In this document: positions 8,553 through 15,963 of the stretch, piece after piece
Position numbering within the stretch: the first letter of the stretch is position 1
Layout: each line of letters opens with the position of its first letter
DNA from: Amycolatopsis thermoflava N1165
GTDB lineage: Bacteria > Actinomycetota > Actinomycetes > Mycobacteriales > Pseudonocardiaceae
Reading direction: 5' to 3'
DNA: 64,000 nt
Assembly (NCBI RefSeq): GCF_000473265.1
Contig: NZ_KI421511.1
Coordinates: 7,661,314 to 7,725,313, forward strand
Notes under the pieces: generated by a model
Databases searched by the model: none
Told to the model about the DNA's origin: nothing
The model's input: only the letters and a program-made list of their open reading frames with translations
Made by a program: the position numbers and the translations under genes

Positions 8553-9542
8553 TCAGCGGCGCTGCTCGGGCGGGAACTCGGTGTCCACCCGTTCCTGCTC
8601 GTGGTAGGAGCGTTCCTCCGCGTAGGACTCGTAGGCGCGGTGGTCGGCGTCCGTCTCCGGGGCGCCGACCAGCGCGCGCGGGTGCAGCCGGTCCTTGAGC
8701 ACGACGTTGAGCTGCGCGCCGAGCAACGTGATGATGCTCTGCAGGTAGAACCACCAGAGCAGCGTGATGACCGTGGCGAACGTGCCGTAGGTGCTCTGCG
8801 CGTTCTGCAGGTAGCGGCTGATGATCAGCGACGAAAGCGTTTGCAGCACCCAGAAAAGTACGCCGGACAGCACGGCGCCGGGCAGCACGTCGCGGGTGGT
8901 GATCTCGCGGTCGGTCAGGATCCGGAACGCGGCGACGAACAACCCGACGTCCAGGACGATCGCGATCACGTAACCCAGGATCCGGCCCAGCCAGCCCAGG
9001 TCCAGCAGGTCGCTGCCGCTGGAGACGAACCCGCTGATGAGCGTGCTGACGACCAGGCCGAGCCCGATCGTCGCCAGCACCAGCACGCTGCGGCCGATCT
9101 GCACGGGCAGGCTGGGCCGTGCGTGGAAGGGCAGCTCCCACACGGAGTTGAACGCGGTTTGCGTCGCGCGCACGACGGCGATCCCGCTCCACAGGGCGGT
9201 CACCAGCCCGAGGATCAGGGCCCATGCCGAGCCGCCGAAACCCTGCATCGTGGCCGGGTCGAGGAGCGGGAACATCGAACCGACGTTGCCCAGCACGTCG
9301 TTCTTCAGGTCGTCCGGCACGAAGAACCCGAGCAGGGTGATCAGGACGAGGAACAGCGGGAAGATCGAGAAGAAGGCCCAGAACGCGATCATGCTCGCCA
9401 GCTGCGTGGACTGGTCCTCGAGGAACTTCTTCACCACGGCGACCGGCACGGACAACGCGGTGTGCTCCTGCTGCACCGCGTCGACGCGGTCGAGGCCGGC
9501 CTTCGCCCTGCTGACAACGCTTTCCCTGTTTGGCTCGCTCAC
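8553..9542 (-). CDS. YihY/BrkB-family inner membrane protein
   Basis: The 329-residue protein has six predicted membrane segments, with the family motifs MIAFWAFFSIFPLFLVLI near residue 45 and WAFSIFP-like amphipathic helices. The N-terminus (~30 aa) is hydrophilic and cytoplasmic. The C-terminus is an acidic and basic tail ending in PPEQRR. The YihY/BrkB family was once annotated as ribonuclease BN by mistake and its function is unresolved. The gene converges on the MHS transporter with abutting stop codons and probably has its own promoter upstream of 9542. Confidence 0.88.
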   Translation of the reverse strand: MSEPNRESVVSRAKAGLDRVDAVQQEHTALSVPVAVVKKFLEDQSTQLASMIAFWAFFSIFPLFLVLITLLGFFVPDDLKNDVLGNVGSMFPLLDPATMQGFGGSAWALILGLVTALWSGIAVVRATQTAFNSVWELPFHARPSLPVQIGRSVLVLATIGLGLVVSTLISGFVSSGSDLLDLGWLGRILGYVIAIVLDVGLFVAAFRILTDREITTRDVLPGAVLSGVLFWVLQTLSSLIISRYLQNAQSTYGTFATVITLLWWFYLQSIITLLGAQLNVVLKDRLHPRALVGAPETDADHRAYESYAEERSYHEQERVDTEFPPEQRR

Positions 9543-9603
9543 GGTTGCACTCCCACCGTCGGCGTCTGCGCGATGGCGGTGAGCTACCCCGTGGAGCGGC
9601 GGG

Positions 9604-10002
9604 TCAACCGGCCTTCGTGAGACGCGCCTCGCCGAGCGTGGCGCGCAGGACGGCGCGGTGGGTCGGCTTCGCCTCCTCGTAACGGCGCCGTCCGGCGTCG
9701 GTGAGCGAGACGAAGACGCCGCGCCGGTCCTGCTCGCACATCGCGCGCTCGACCAGGCCCTCCTTCTCCAGGCGGGCGACCAGGCGCGAGGTGGCGCTCT
9801 GGCTCAGGTGCACCGCCTCCAGGAGGTCGGCGGAGCGGCACTTGAAGTCGCAGGTCGCGAGCCGTTCGAGAGCCTCGAACTCGCTGACCCCGATGCCGTG
9901 CGCGTCCTGCAGGCGGCATTCCAGCTCGCCGAAGACGGTCGCGTGCAAAGCCAGCAACTCGTGCCACTGCTGCACCAGCCGGCCTTCGGCGACGTCACCC
10001 AT
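9604..10002 (-). CDS. MarR-family transcriptional regulator
   Basis: The 132-residue protein has the winged helix of MarR repressors: VSEFEALERLA, the recognition helix SADLLEAVHLSQSATSRLVA, and the wing motif DRRGVFVSLTDAGRR. It starts at ATG 10002; upstream in-frame codons have no family similarity and overlap the intergenic operator candidates. It is divergent from the 14-helix MFS exporter at 10088, a classic repressor-exporter pair. Cysteines in VERAMCEQD and in the CDFKCRS loop are unusual and could allow redox or metal sensing (inference). Confidence 0.9.
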   Translation of the reverse strand: MGDVAEGRLVQQWHELLALHATVFGELECRLQDAHGIGVSEFEALERLATCDFKCRSADLLEAVHLSQSATSRLVARLEKEGLVERAMCEQDRRGVFVSLTDAGRRRYEEAKPTHRAVLRATLGEARLTKAG

Positions 10003-10027
10003 GGCGACACCATAGCATGCACGGGAA

Positions 10028-10073
10028 TTTGATGCGAAGGCATTAAATCCGCTTGCATTAGATGCGCACGCAT
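10028..10073. promoter_or_regulatory. Two palindromic operator candidates between marR and the exporter
   Basis: The divergent intergenic region is AT-richer than its surroundings and holds two inverted repeats. TTTGATGC-GAAG-GCATTAAA at 10028-10047 has one mismatch, and ATGCG-CA-CGCAT at 10062-10073 is perfect. Both share the ATGC core. They are suited to binding of the MarR dimer and would let it repress itself and the exporter. Confidence 0.6.
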
Positions 10074-10087
10074 GTAACCTGGCTGCC

Positions 10088-11512
10088 ATGACTTCTCCTG
10101 CGCACCTGTCCACCACATCGACGCGGTGGGACGCACGGCTGTGGGCCGTGCTGCTCACCGTGTCCACGGTCGTGGGCTTGGACGCCCTCGACGTTTCGAT
10201 GGTCGGCGTCGCGCTGCCGTCCATCCAGGCCGACCTCGGCCTGTCCACCAGCGCGTTGCAGTGGGTCGTGAGCGGGTACGTGCTCGGTTACGGCGGGCTG
10301 CTCCTGCTCGGCGGCCGCACGGCGGACCTGCTCGGGCGGCGGCGGGTGTTCCTCGTCGCGGTGGCCGTGTTCGCGGTCGCGTCGCTGCTCGGCGGTCTCG
10401 TCGACAACGGCGCGCTGCTCATCGCGAGCCGGTTCGTCAAGGGCCTGGCCGCGGCCTTCACCGCGCCGGCCGCGCTGTCGATCATCACCACGACGTTCCA
10501 GGAGGGCCCGGCCCGCAACCGCGCCATCAGCATCTTCGCGGTGTTCGGCGCCAGCGGGTACTCGGCGGGCCTGGTGTTCTCCGGGCTGCTGACGGAGGTC
10601 GGCTGGCGGTGGACGTTCCTGCTGCCGGTGCCGATCGCGTTGATCGCGCTGGTGTCGGCGATCAAGGTCGTGCCGGCCTACGAGCGGGACCACTCGGCGG
10701 GCGGCTACGACCTGCCCGGCGCGATCACCGGTGCGGCCGGGTCGCTGCTGCTGGTGTTCGGTGTCGTCGAGGCGCCGGAAACCGGTTGGGCCTCGCCGCA
10801 GACGTTGATCACCTTCGTCGTCGCGGCGGCGCTGCTGACCGCGTTCGTGCTGATCGAGAAGCGCAGCAGCCACCCGTTGCTGCGGCTGGGCATCCTGCGC
10901 TCCGGGCCGCTGGCGCGGGCGAACCTGGGGGCGGCGTTGTTCTTCGGGGCCTACATCGGGTTCCAGTTCGTGGTGATGCTGTACCTGCAGGACGTGCTGG
11001 GGTGGTCGGCGCTGGAGACCGCGCTCGGGTTCCTGCCCGCCGCGCTGATCGTCGCGTTCGGTTCGCCGCGGATCGAGCCGCTGATCGACCGGGTCGGCAC
11101 GTCGCGCACCATCCTCGGTGGCGTGTTGGCGCACGTGCTCGCGTACGTGCTGTTCCTGCGCGTCGACGAGCACTCGGGGTACGCCGGTTCGGTGCTGCCG
11201 AGCATGATCCTGCTCGGCATCGGCTTCACCCTGGCCTTCTCGTCCCTGAACATCCAGGCGACGACCGGCATCAGCGACAACGAGCAGGGACTCGCCGGTG
11301 GCCTGCTGAACACGTCGCTGCAGGTCGGTGGCGCGATCGGCCTGGCGATCGTGACGGCGGTGCTGACGGGCAGCGGTGAAGGCAACCTGCTGACCGGCCT
11401 GACCCCGGCGCTGGCGGTGATCACCGGAATCGCGGCGCTCGGACTGCTGATCGCGGTGTCCGGCGTGGTGCGCCTGCGCCGGGCGCCGGAACCGGAACTC
11501 GCCCGGGTCTGA
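10088..11512 (+). CDS. MFS drug exporter, DHA2 (EmrB/QacA) type
   Basis: The 474-residue protein has 14 predicted helices. It carries the DHA2 signature LDVSMVGVALPSIQADLG in helix 1, QWVVSGYVLGYGGLLLLG in helix 2, motif A GGRTADLLGRRRV, and the helix-5 motif FGASGYSAGLVFSGLL. These proteins export drugs or small hydrophobic metabolites using the proton gradient. It is divergent from the MarR gene and presumably repressed by it. A GC-rich hairpin follows the stop. Confidence 0.92.
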   Translation: MTSPAHLSTTSTRWDARLWAVLLTVSTVVGLDALDVSMVGVALPSIQADLGLSTSALQWVVSGYVLGYGGLLLLGGRTADLLGRRRVFLVAVAVFAVASLLGGLVDNGALLIASRFVKGLAAAFTAPAALSIITTTFQEGPARNRAISIFAVFGASGYSAGLVFSGLLTEVGWRWTFLLPVPIALIALVSAIKVVPAYERDHSAGGYDLPGAITGAAGSLLLVFGVVEAPETGWASPQTLITFVVAAALLTAFVLIEKRSSHPLLRLGILRSGPLARANLGAALFFGAYIGFQFVVMLYLQDVLGWSALETALGFLPAALIVAFGSPRIEPLIDRVGTSRTILGGVLAHVLAYVLFLRVDEHSGYAGSVLPSMILLGIGFTLAFSSLNIQATTGISDNEQGLAGGLLNTSLQVGGAIGLAIVTAVLTGSGEGNLLTGLTPALAVITGIAALGLLIAVSGVVRLRRAPEPELARV

Positions 11513-11526
11513 GCCACGGGGGTGCG

Positions 11527-11554
11527 GGGGCCCGTCCTCGGGGGGACGGGCCCC
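11527..11554. terminator. Strong bidirectional hairpin terminator
   Basis: An 11-base perfect stem, GGGGCCCGTCC with GGACGGGCCCC, closes a six-base loop. It sits 15 bases after the exporter's stop codon and touches the stop codon of the convergent endonuclease V gene, so it can serve both. A U-tract is missing on either side, as is common in actinobacteria. Confidence 0.75.
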
Positions 11555-12054
11555 TACTCGCGTGACAGCCGGTCGACGCGGCGCAGCGCGTCCGGCAGGC
11601 GGTGGGGACCGGCCATCGTCCGGACTATCCGCGCGGCCTCGTCCGGGGCGAGGCCGATCGCGGTGACCTGGAGGGGCCGGACCGCCTTGCCGCGCAGCAC
11701 TGGGATCGCGTGCGTGGCGCTGCGGAAGGCCGTCTTGGCGACCCCGATCACCGGAACGCCGAACTCTTCGTGCGCGTGGGCGCCGAGCCCGGGGCGGCCG
11801 TCCGGGTCGAGGTGCACGTACCCGTCGACGACGAGCAGGTCCACCGGCCCCGCACGGCGCAGGACCGCGCGCATCGCGGGCAGTTCCCGCAGGTAGAAGG
11901 CGCCCGGCCGGTACGGCTCGACGTCGTCCACCCGCACCACGTGCTCCTCGGTGACTTCGGCGAAGGCTGGCCCGGCTGCGATCACCAGTGCCGCGGTGGC
12001 GCCGCCGGCTTCCGGGTAGTGCACGTCGACCGCCGCGCATCGGGTGTACCCCAT
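11554..12054 (-). CDS. nfi: Endonuclease V-like protein
   Basis: The 166-residue protein carries endonuclease V landmarks: the first catalytic Asp in AAVDVHY (residue 10), the Glu in PYRPGAFYLRELP (~57), and the long motif VVDGYVHLDPDGRPGLGAHA (~75-95), where DG(N/Y)G-type residues bind metal, followed by GVPVIGVAKT. The family cleaves DNA, or in some members RNA, one base 3' of inosine. At 166 residues it is shorter than the usual ~220 and lacks the N-terminal wedge region, so strand-opening could differ. It starts at ATG 12054 with 17 bases separating it from the divergent small gene. Confidence 0.85.
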   Translation of the reverse strand: MGYTRCAAVDVHYPEAGGATAALVIAAGPAFAEVTEEHVVRVDDVEPYRPGAFYLRELPAMRAVLRRAGPVDLLVVDGYVHLDPDGRPGLGAHAHEEFGVPVIGVAKTAFRSATHAIPVLRGKAVRPLQVTAIGLAPDEAARIVRTMAGPHRLPDALRRVDRLSRE

Positions 12055-12071
12055 GCCTCCATACTGGCCTG

Positions 12072-12311
12072 GTGCTCCCCGTCGAACCGATCCGCCTCCT
12101 GCTCAACGAGTGGGATCCCATCGGCGTCGCGGAGTCCGTGGACGACGAGTACGACTGCCTGGTCTGGCCGTTGCTCTCCCGGCTGCGCGCGGGCGCCGAC
12201 GTGGACGGGATCCGCGAGTACCTCCGCCACGAGATGTCCGACCACTTCGGACTGGACTCCGACGTGGACGGCATCGCCGAGCGGCTCGTCTCCTGGTGGC
12301 GCAGCCGCTAG
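12072..12311 (+). CDS. Small conserved hypothetical protein
   Basis: A 79-residue protein starting at GTG 12072 (residues V-L-P-V-E-P-I-R). It has an acidic, largely helical sequence with LLNEWDPIGVAESVDDEYDC near the start and ADVDGIREYLRHEMSDHFGL in the middle. Small proteins with an NEWDP-x-G opening are widespread in bacteria and have no known role. Its TAG stop overlaps the stop of the convergent ECF41 gene in a CTAG palindrome. It is divergent from endonuclease V with an 17-base gap that must hold both promoters. Confidence 0.7.
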   Translation: MLPVEPIRLLLNEWDPIGVAESVDDEYDCLVWPLLSRLRAGADVDGIREYLRHEMSDHFGLDSDVDGIAERLVSWWRSR

Positions 12312-13156
12312 GCGGGCCGCACCCTGGTGAGCTTGTCCGGGTTCAGCACGGCGAACACGGCGTGGATCCGGCCGTCCCGCACGTCCAGCGTCACCAGTTG
12401 CTCCTGCCCGCCCAGCCGCGTCCACACCGCGGGCTGCCCGTTGCTTTCCGCGATCCGCACCTCGTCCAGCGGGTAGCGCGCCAGCAGGCCCGTCACGAAC
12501 GCCACCACGTTGTCCCGCCCGGTGACCGGGCGCAGCGCCGCCCGCACCTTGCCGCCGCCGTCGTTGTAGGCCACCACGTCCTCGCTGAGCAGTTCGGTCA
12601 GCGTGGTCAGGTCCCCGTCGCGCGCCGCGTCCAGGAAACGGGTCAGCAGCTCGCCGTGCTCGGCCGCGGACGGGTGGAACCGGTCCCGCCCGCCCGACAA
12701 CCGCCGCACGGCGCGGTGGTGCGTCTGACGACAGGCCGCGGGAGTGGCGCCGACGATCCCGGCGATCTCCTCGTACGGCACCTCGAACGCCTCCCGCAGC
12801 ACGAAAACCGCCCGCTCCGGCGGCGACAACCGCTCCATCAGGTGCAACGTCGCGTAGGAGAGAGTGTCCCGCAGCTCCGCCGTCTCCATCGGGCCGAACT
12901 CCCCGGCGTGCACCGGTTCCGGCAGCCACGGCCCGGGGTACGCCTCGCGCTTCACCCGCGCCGACCGCAACTGGTCCAGCGCCAGCCGGGTCACCACGGT
13001 GACCAGGAACGCGCGCGGCTCCCGGATCTCCGAGCGGTCCGCGCGCACCCACCGCAGATAGGCCTCCTGCACCACGTCCTCGGCGTCCCACATACTGCCC
13101 AGCAGCCGGTAGCCCAGCCCCAGCAGCACCGCCCGGTGTTCCTCGAACCCGCTCAC
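12308..13156 (-). CDS. ECF41-group sigma factor (SigJ-like)
   Basis: The 282-residue protein has sigma region 2 (LLGSMWDAEDVVQEAYLRW), region 4 (PPERAVFVLREAFEVPYEEI, then AGIVGATPAACRQTHHRA), and a SnoaL-like C-terminal domain. All three ECF41 hallmarks can be read: WLPEP in the linker between regions 2 and 4, DGGGK at the domain junction, and NPDKL at the C-terminus. In this group the C-terminal domain, not an anti-sigma factor, tunes activity. The GTG start overlaps the stop of the epimerase gene (GTGA), so the two are translationally coupled, the usual ECF41 arrangement with an epimerase, oxidoreductase or decarboxylase partner. Confidence 0.93.
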   Translation of the reverse strand: MSGFEEHRAVLLGLGYRLLGSMWDAEDVVQEAYLRWVRADRSEIREPRAFLVTVVTRLALDQLRSARVKREAYPGPWLPEPVHAGEFGPMETAELRDTLSYATLHLMERLSPPERAVFVLREAFEVPYEEIAGIVGATPAACRQTHHRAVRRLSGGRDRFHPSAAEHGELLTRFLDAARDGDLTTLTELLSEDVVAYNDGGGKVRAALRPVTGRDNVVAFVTGLLARYPLDEVRIAESNGQPAVWTRLGGQEQLVTLDVRDGRIHAVFAVLNPDKLTRVRPA

Positions 13157-14046
13157 CGGCCCGCGCCCGTCAGGTCCGCGGCGAACCCGTCCGACCACGA
13201 CGGGTACCGCGGCCGCCAGTCCAGGCGCATCCGGGCGCGCGCGTTGTCGGCCCCGCGCAGCTGGTTCATGAACGCCACACCCCAGCCTCCCACGGCCAGC
13301 CGGGCCAGCGCCGCCGGCGCGCGCTTCGGGGCCGGCGCGCCCAGCAGTCGGGCGTAGGCGGGCAGCCACTCACGCAGCTCGGCGGGGCAGTCGTCGACGA
13401 CGTTGAGCACGCCGGTCACCTCCGGCCGGTCGAGCGCCGCGACGACGGCGCTGGCGGCGTCGTCGGCGTGGGTGAAGGAGAAGGTGGCGTGACCGCCGCC
13501 GACGAGCGGCACCTTCCCGGCACGCACCTGCCGCGCGAAGGACCCGTCGGCCGCGTAGATCGTGCCGGGGCCGTAGAGGTGGCCGATCCGCAGCACCAGC
13601 CCGCCCGCGCCGGTGGTCAGGTCCTCCAGTTCGCGCAGGGCGTTCAGCACAGGTGCGAACTGCTTCGGCGTGCCGACAGTCCACAAGGGAGCGTCTTCGC
13701 CCGCCGGCCCGGGCGCCGGCTGGTAGCCGTAGGCGAGGCCCTGGCTGATGATCCGCGCGCCGCCTGCCGCGTCGAGCAGGTTGCGGGTGCCCTCGGTGCG
13801 CAGCCGGTTGGTGAGCGCGAACTGGCTCGCGAGCTTGCGCGGATCCAGTTCGCGGGGGATGGCGGTGAGCATGTTGACCACGACGTCCGGGGCGGCGTCC
13901 CGCACGGCCCGCCGGACGGCGGCCGGGTCGAGCGCGTCGACCCCGTCGGAGCGGGACAGCGTCGCCACGTCGTGCCCGACCGCGCGGAGCAACGGAACCA
14001 GCCGCCGCCCGATGACGCCACTGCCGCCCGCCACGAGTACTCGCAT
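13153..14046 (-). CDS. NAD-dependent epimerase/dehydratase-like protein (ECF41 partner)
   Basis: A 297-residue extended-SDR protein. The Rossmann motif GGSGVIG is at residues 7-13, DVVVNMLTA is the strand-4 region, and VLRIGHLYGPGTIY matches the sugar-epimerase substrate-binding region. A canonical Tyr-x3-Lys is not present; the equivalent stretch reads ISQGLAYGYQPAPG, so classical catalysis is uncertain. The gene is first in an operon with the ECF41 sigma factor (4-base overlap). The family is one of the three recurrent ECF41-linked types and is thought to belong to the ECF41 regulon. The heptamer repeats at 14131-14180 lie upstream. Confidence 0.88.
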   Translation of the reverse strand: MRVLVAGGSGVIGRRLVPLLRAVGHDVATLSRSDGVDALDPAAVRRAVRDAAPDVVVNMLTAIPRELDPRKLASQFALTNRLRTEGTRNLLDAAGGARIISQGLAYGYQPAPGPAGEDAPLWTVGTPKQFAPVLNALRELEDLTTGAGGLVLRIGHLYGPGTIYAADGSFARQVRAGKVPLVGGGHATFSFTHADDAASAVVAALDRPEVTGVLNVVDDCPAELREWLPAYARLLGAPAPKRAPAALARLAVGGWGVAFMNQLRGADNARARMRLDWRPRYPSWSDGFAADLTGAGR

Positions 14047-14130
14047 GATGTCCTCCTCGATCAGGTCGTGGGAGCAGGACGGGCGAGCCGCCCGCCGCGT
14101 GACCGGTCGGGGAAGTGACGCCGCTCACTC

Positions 14131-14180
14131 TGAAGCCAGGTCCGTCGCCCCTGAAACCGCGTTGAAGCCCTTCTGAAGCC
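14131..14180. promoter_or_regulatory. 11-bp-phased heptamer direct repeats (SARP-type site) upstream of the ABC exporter
   Basis: TGAAACC at 14152, TGAAGCC at 14163 and TGAAGCC at 14174 are spaced exactly 11 bases apart with four-base spacers. A further TGAAGCC sits at 14131. Such arrays are the known recognition architecture of SARP/AfsR-type regulators, and an AfsR-like gene lies just beyond the exporter. A clear -10 is not visible eight bases downstream, so the promoter itself is unresolved. Confidence 0.55.
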
Positions 14181-14233
14181 GCCTCCTCCGAAGCTCGTCA
14201 CCAGCAACGGAACAGCACACGGAGGAGGGGGCT

Positions 14234-15190
14234 TTGACCACCACCACGACCACCCCGGCCATCGAGGTCGCCGGGCTGCGCAAGGCGTTCGGGGACAAGG
14301 TCGTGCTCGGCGGGATCGATCTGCGCATCCCGGCCGGCTCGATCTTCGCCCTGCTCGGGCCTAACGGCGCGGGCAAGACGACCATGGTCCAGATCCTGTC
14401 GACCTACCTGCGGGCCGACTCCGGCAGCGCCCGCATCGCCGGGCACGACGTCGCCGCGGAGGCCGACCGCGTTCGGGCCGCCATCGGCGTCACCGGCCAG
14501 TTCTCCGCCGTCGACAACAAGCTGACCGCCGAGGAGAACCTCTGGCTGATGGCCGACCTGCACCACCTGCCCAAGGCCGAGGGCCGTCGCAGGGCGGCCG
14601 AGCTGCTCGAACGCTTCGACCTGGTCGAGGCGCGCAAGAAGCTCGCCGCGGTCTACTCGGGCGGCATGCGGCGCCGCCTGGACCTCGCGATGAGCCTGGT
14701 CGGCGAGCCGCGCATCATCTTCCTCGACGAGCCGACCACCGGCCTCGACCCGCGCAGCCGCCACACGATGTGGGAGATCATCCGCGACCTCGTCGCCCGC
14801 GGCGTCACCGTCTTCCTCACCACCCAGTACCTGGAGGAGGCCGACGAGCTGGCCGACCGCATCGCGGTGCTCGACCACGGCGTGTTCGTCGCCGAGGGCA
14901 GCCCGGCCGAGCTCAAGCGCCGCATCCCGGGCGGGCACGTCGAGCTCCGCTTCGCCGACGACCGCGCACTCGACCTGGCCGCCCGCACGTTCGGCGAGGT
15001 CACCCGCGACGACGATGCCCGCACCCTGCAGATCCCCAGCGACGGCGGCGTCCGCTCACTGCGCGCGCTGCTCGACCGCATGGACCACGCCGGCATCGAG
15101 CCCGAGGGACTGTCGGTGCACACGCCCGACCTCGACGACGTCTTCTTCGCCCTGACCGGACACCCCACCGAAGAGAAGGTCTCCCGCTGA
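14234..15190 (+). CDS. ABC transporter ATP-binding protein, DrrA-like
   Basis: The 318-residue ATPase has Walker A GPNGAGKTT (~residue 38), the Q-loop, signature YSGGMRRRLDLA, Walker B RIIFLDEPTTGLDP, and the switch His in FLTTQYLEEAD. The C-terminal ~80 residues contain PDLDDVFFALTG, typical of the DrrA/daunorubicin-resistance branch that exports antibiotics or lipids. It begins at TTG 14234 just after GGAGGAGGGGGC. The stop overlaps the permease start (TGATG). The set DrrA, permease and a nearby AfsR-like regulator suggests regulated export of a metabolite or drug. Confidence 0.92.
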   Translation: MTTTTTTPAIEVAGLRKAFGDKVVLGGIDLRIPAGSIFALLGPNGAGKTTMVQILSTYLRADSGSARIAGHDVAAEADRVRAAIGVTGQFSAVDNKLTAEENLWLMADLHHLPKAEGRRRAAELLERFDLVEARKKLAAVYSGGMRRRLDLAMSLVGEPRIIFLDEPTTGLDPRSRHTMWEIIRDLVARGVTVFLTTQYLEEADELADRIAVLDHGVFVAEGSPAELKRRIPGGHVELRFADDRALDLAARTFGEVTRDDDARTLQIPSDGGVRSLRALLDRMDHAGIEPEGLSVHTPDLDDVFFALTGHPTEEKVSR

Positions 15191-15963
15191 TGTTCACCGA
15201 CTCCGCCACCATGCTGCGCCGCAACCTTCGCCACGCGCTGCGCTACCCGTCGATGACCGCGAGCGTCGTCGCCGTCCCGATCATGATGCTGCTGTTGTTC
15301 AACTACGTCTTCGGCGGCGCCATCGGCAACGGCATCGCGGGCGCCCCGGCCGGCGGCGACTACCTCGGCTACCTCGTGCCCGGCATCCTGCTGCTCACCA
15401 TCGGCTCGGCCTCGATGCCGGTGGCCGTCGCGATCTGCACCGACCTGACCGAGGGCATCGTGGCCCGCTTCCGCACCATGGCGATCGCCCGCGCGTCCGT
15501 CCTCACCGGACACGTCGTCGGCAACGTGATCCAGACCGTGGTGAGCCTCGTCGTCGTCCTCGCGGTGGCCGTCGCGATGGGTTTCCGCACCTCGGCCGGC
15601 TTCGGCGACTGGCTGCTCGCGGCCGCCGTCCTGCTGCTGCTCACGCTCGGCCTGAGCTGGTTCTCCGCCGCGCTCGGCCAGCTCTCCAAGACGCCGGAGG
15701 GCGCCAGCAACGTCGTGTTGCCGATGACCTTCCTGCTGCCGTTCCTGTCCAGCGCCTTCGTGCCGCTGGACTCGATGCCCGCCGGCATCCGCTGGTTCGC
15801 CGAGTACCAGCCGTTCACCGCGGTGATCGAGACCCTGCGCGGGCTGCTCGCCGGCACGCCGATCGGCTGGTACGGCTGGGGCGCCATCGGCTGGGGCGCG
15901 GGGATCACCGTCCTCGGCTACTTCTGGTCCAAGCGCCTCTTCAACCGGGAACCCACGCGCTGA
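15190..15963 (+). CDS. ABC-2 type permease, DrrB-like
   Basis: The 257-residue membrane protein has six predicted helices and the ABC-2 motif region FLLPFLSSAFVPLDSMPAGI before the last helices, as in DrrB. Together with the preceding ATPase it forms a 2+2 exporter. The ATG overlaps the ATPase stop, so the pair is co-translated. Its 3' end overlaps the convergent AfsR-like gene by 23 bases. The substrate cannot be inferred, but the family handles daunorubicin-like drugs and complex lipids. Confidence 0.92.
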   Translation: MFTDSATMLRRNLRHALRYPSMTASVVAVPIMMLLLFNYVFGGAIGNGIAGAPAGGDYLGYLVPGILLLTIGSASMPVAVAICTDLTEGIVARFRTMAIARASVLTGHVVGNVIQTVVSLVVVLAVAVAMGFRTSAGFGDWLLAAAVLLLLTLGLSWFSAALGQLSKTPEGASNVVLPMTFLLPFLSSAFVPLDSMPAGIRWFAEYQPFTAVIETLRGLLAGTPIGWYGWGAIGWGAGITVLGYFWSKRLFNREPTR

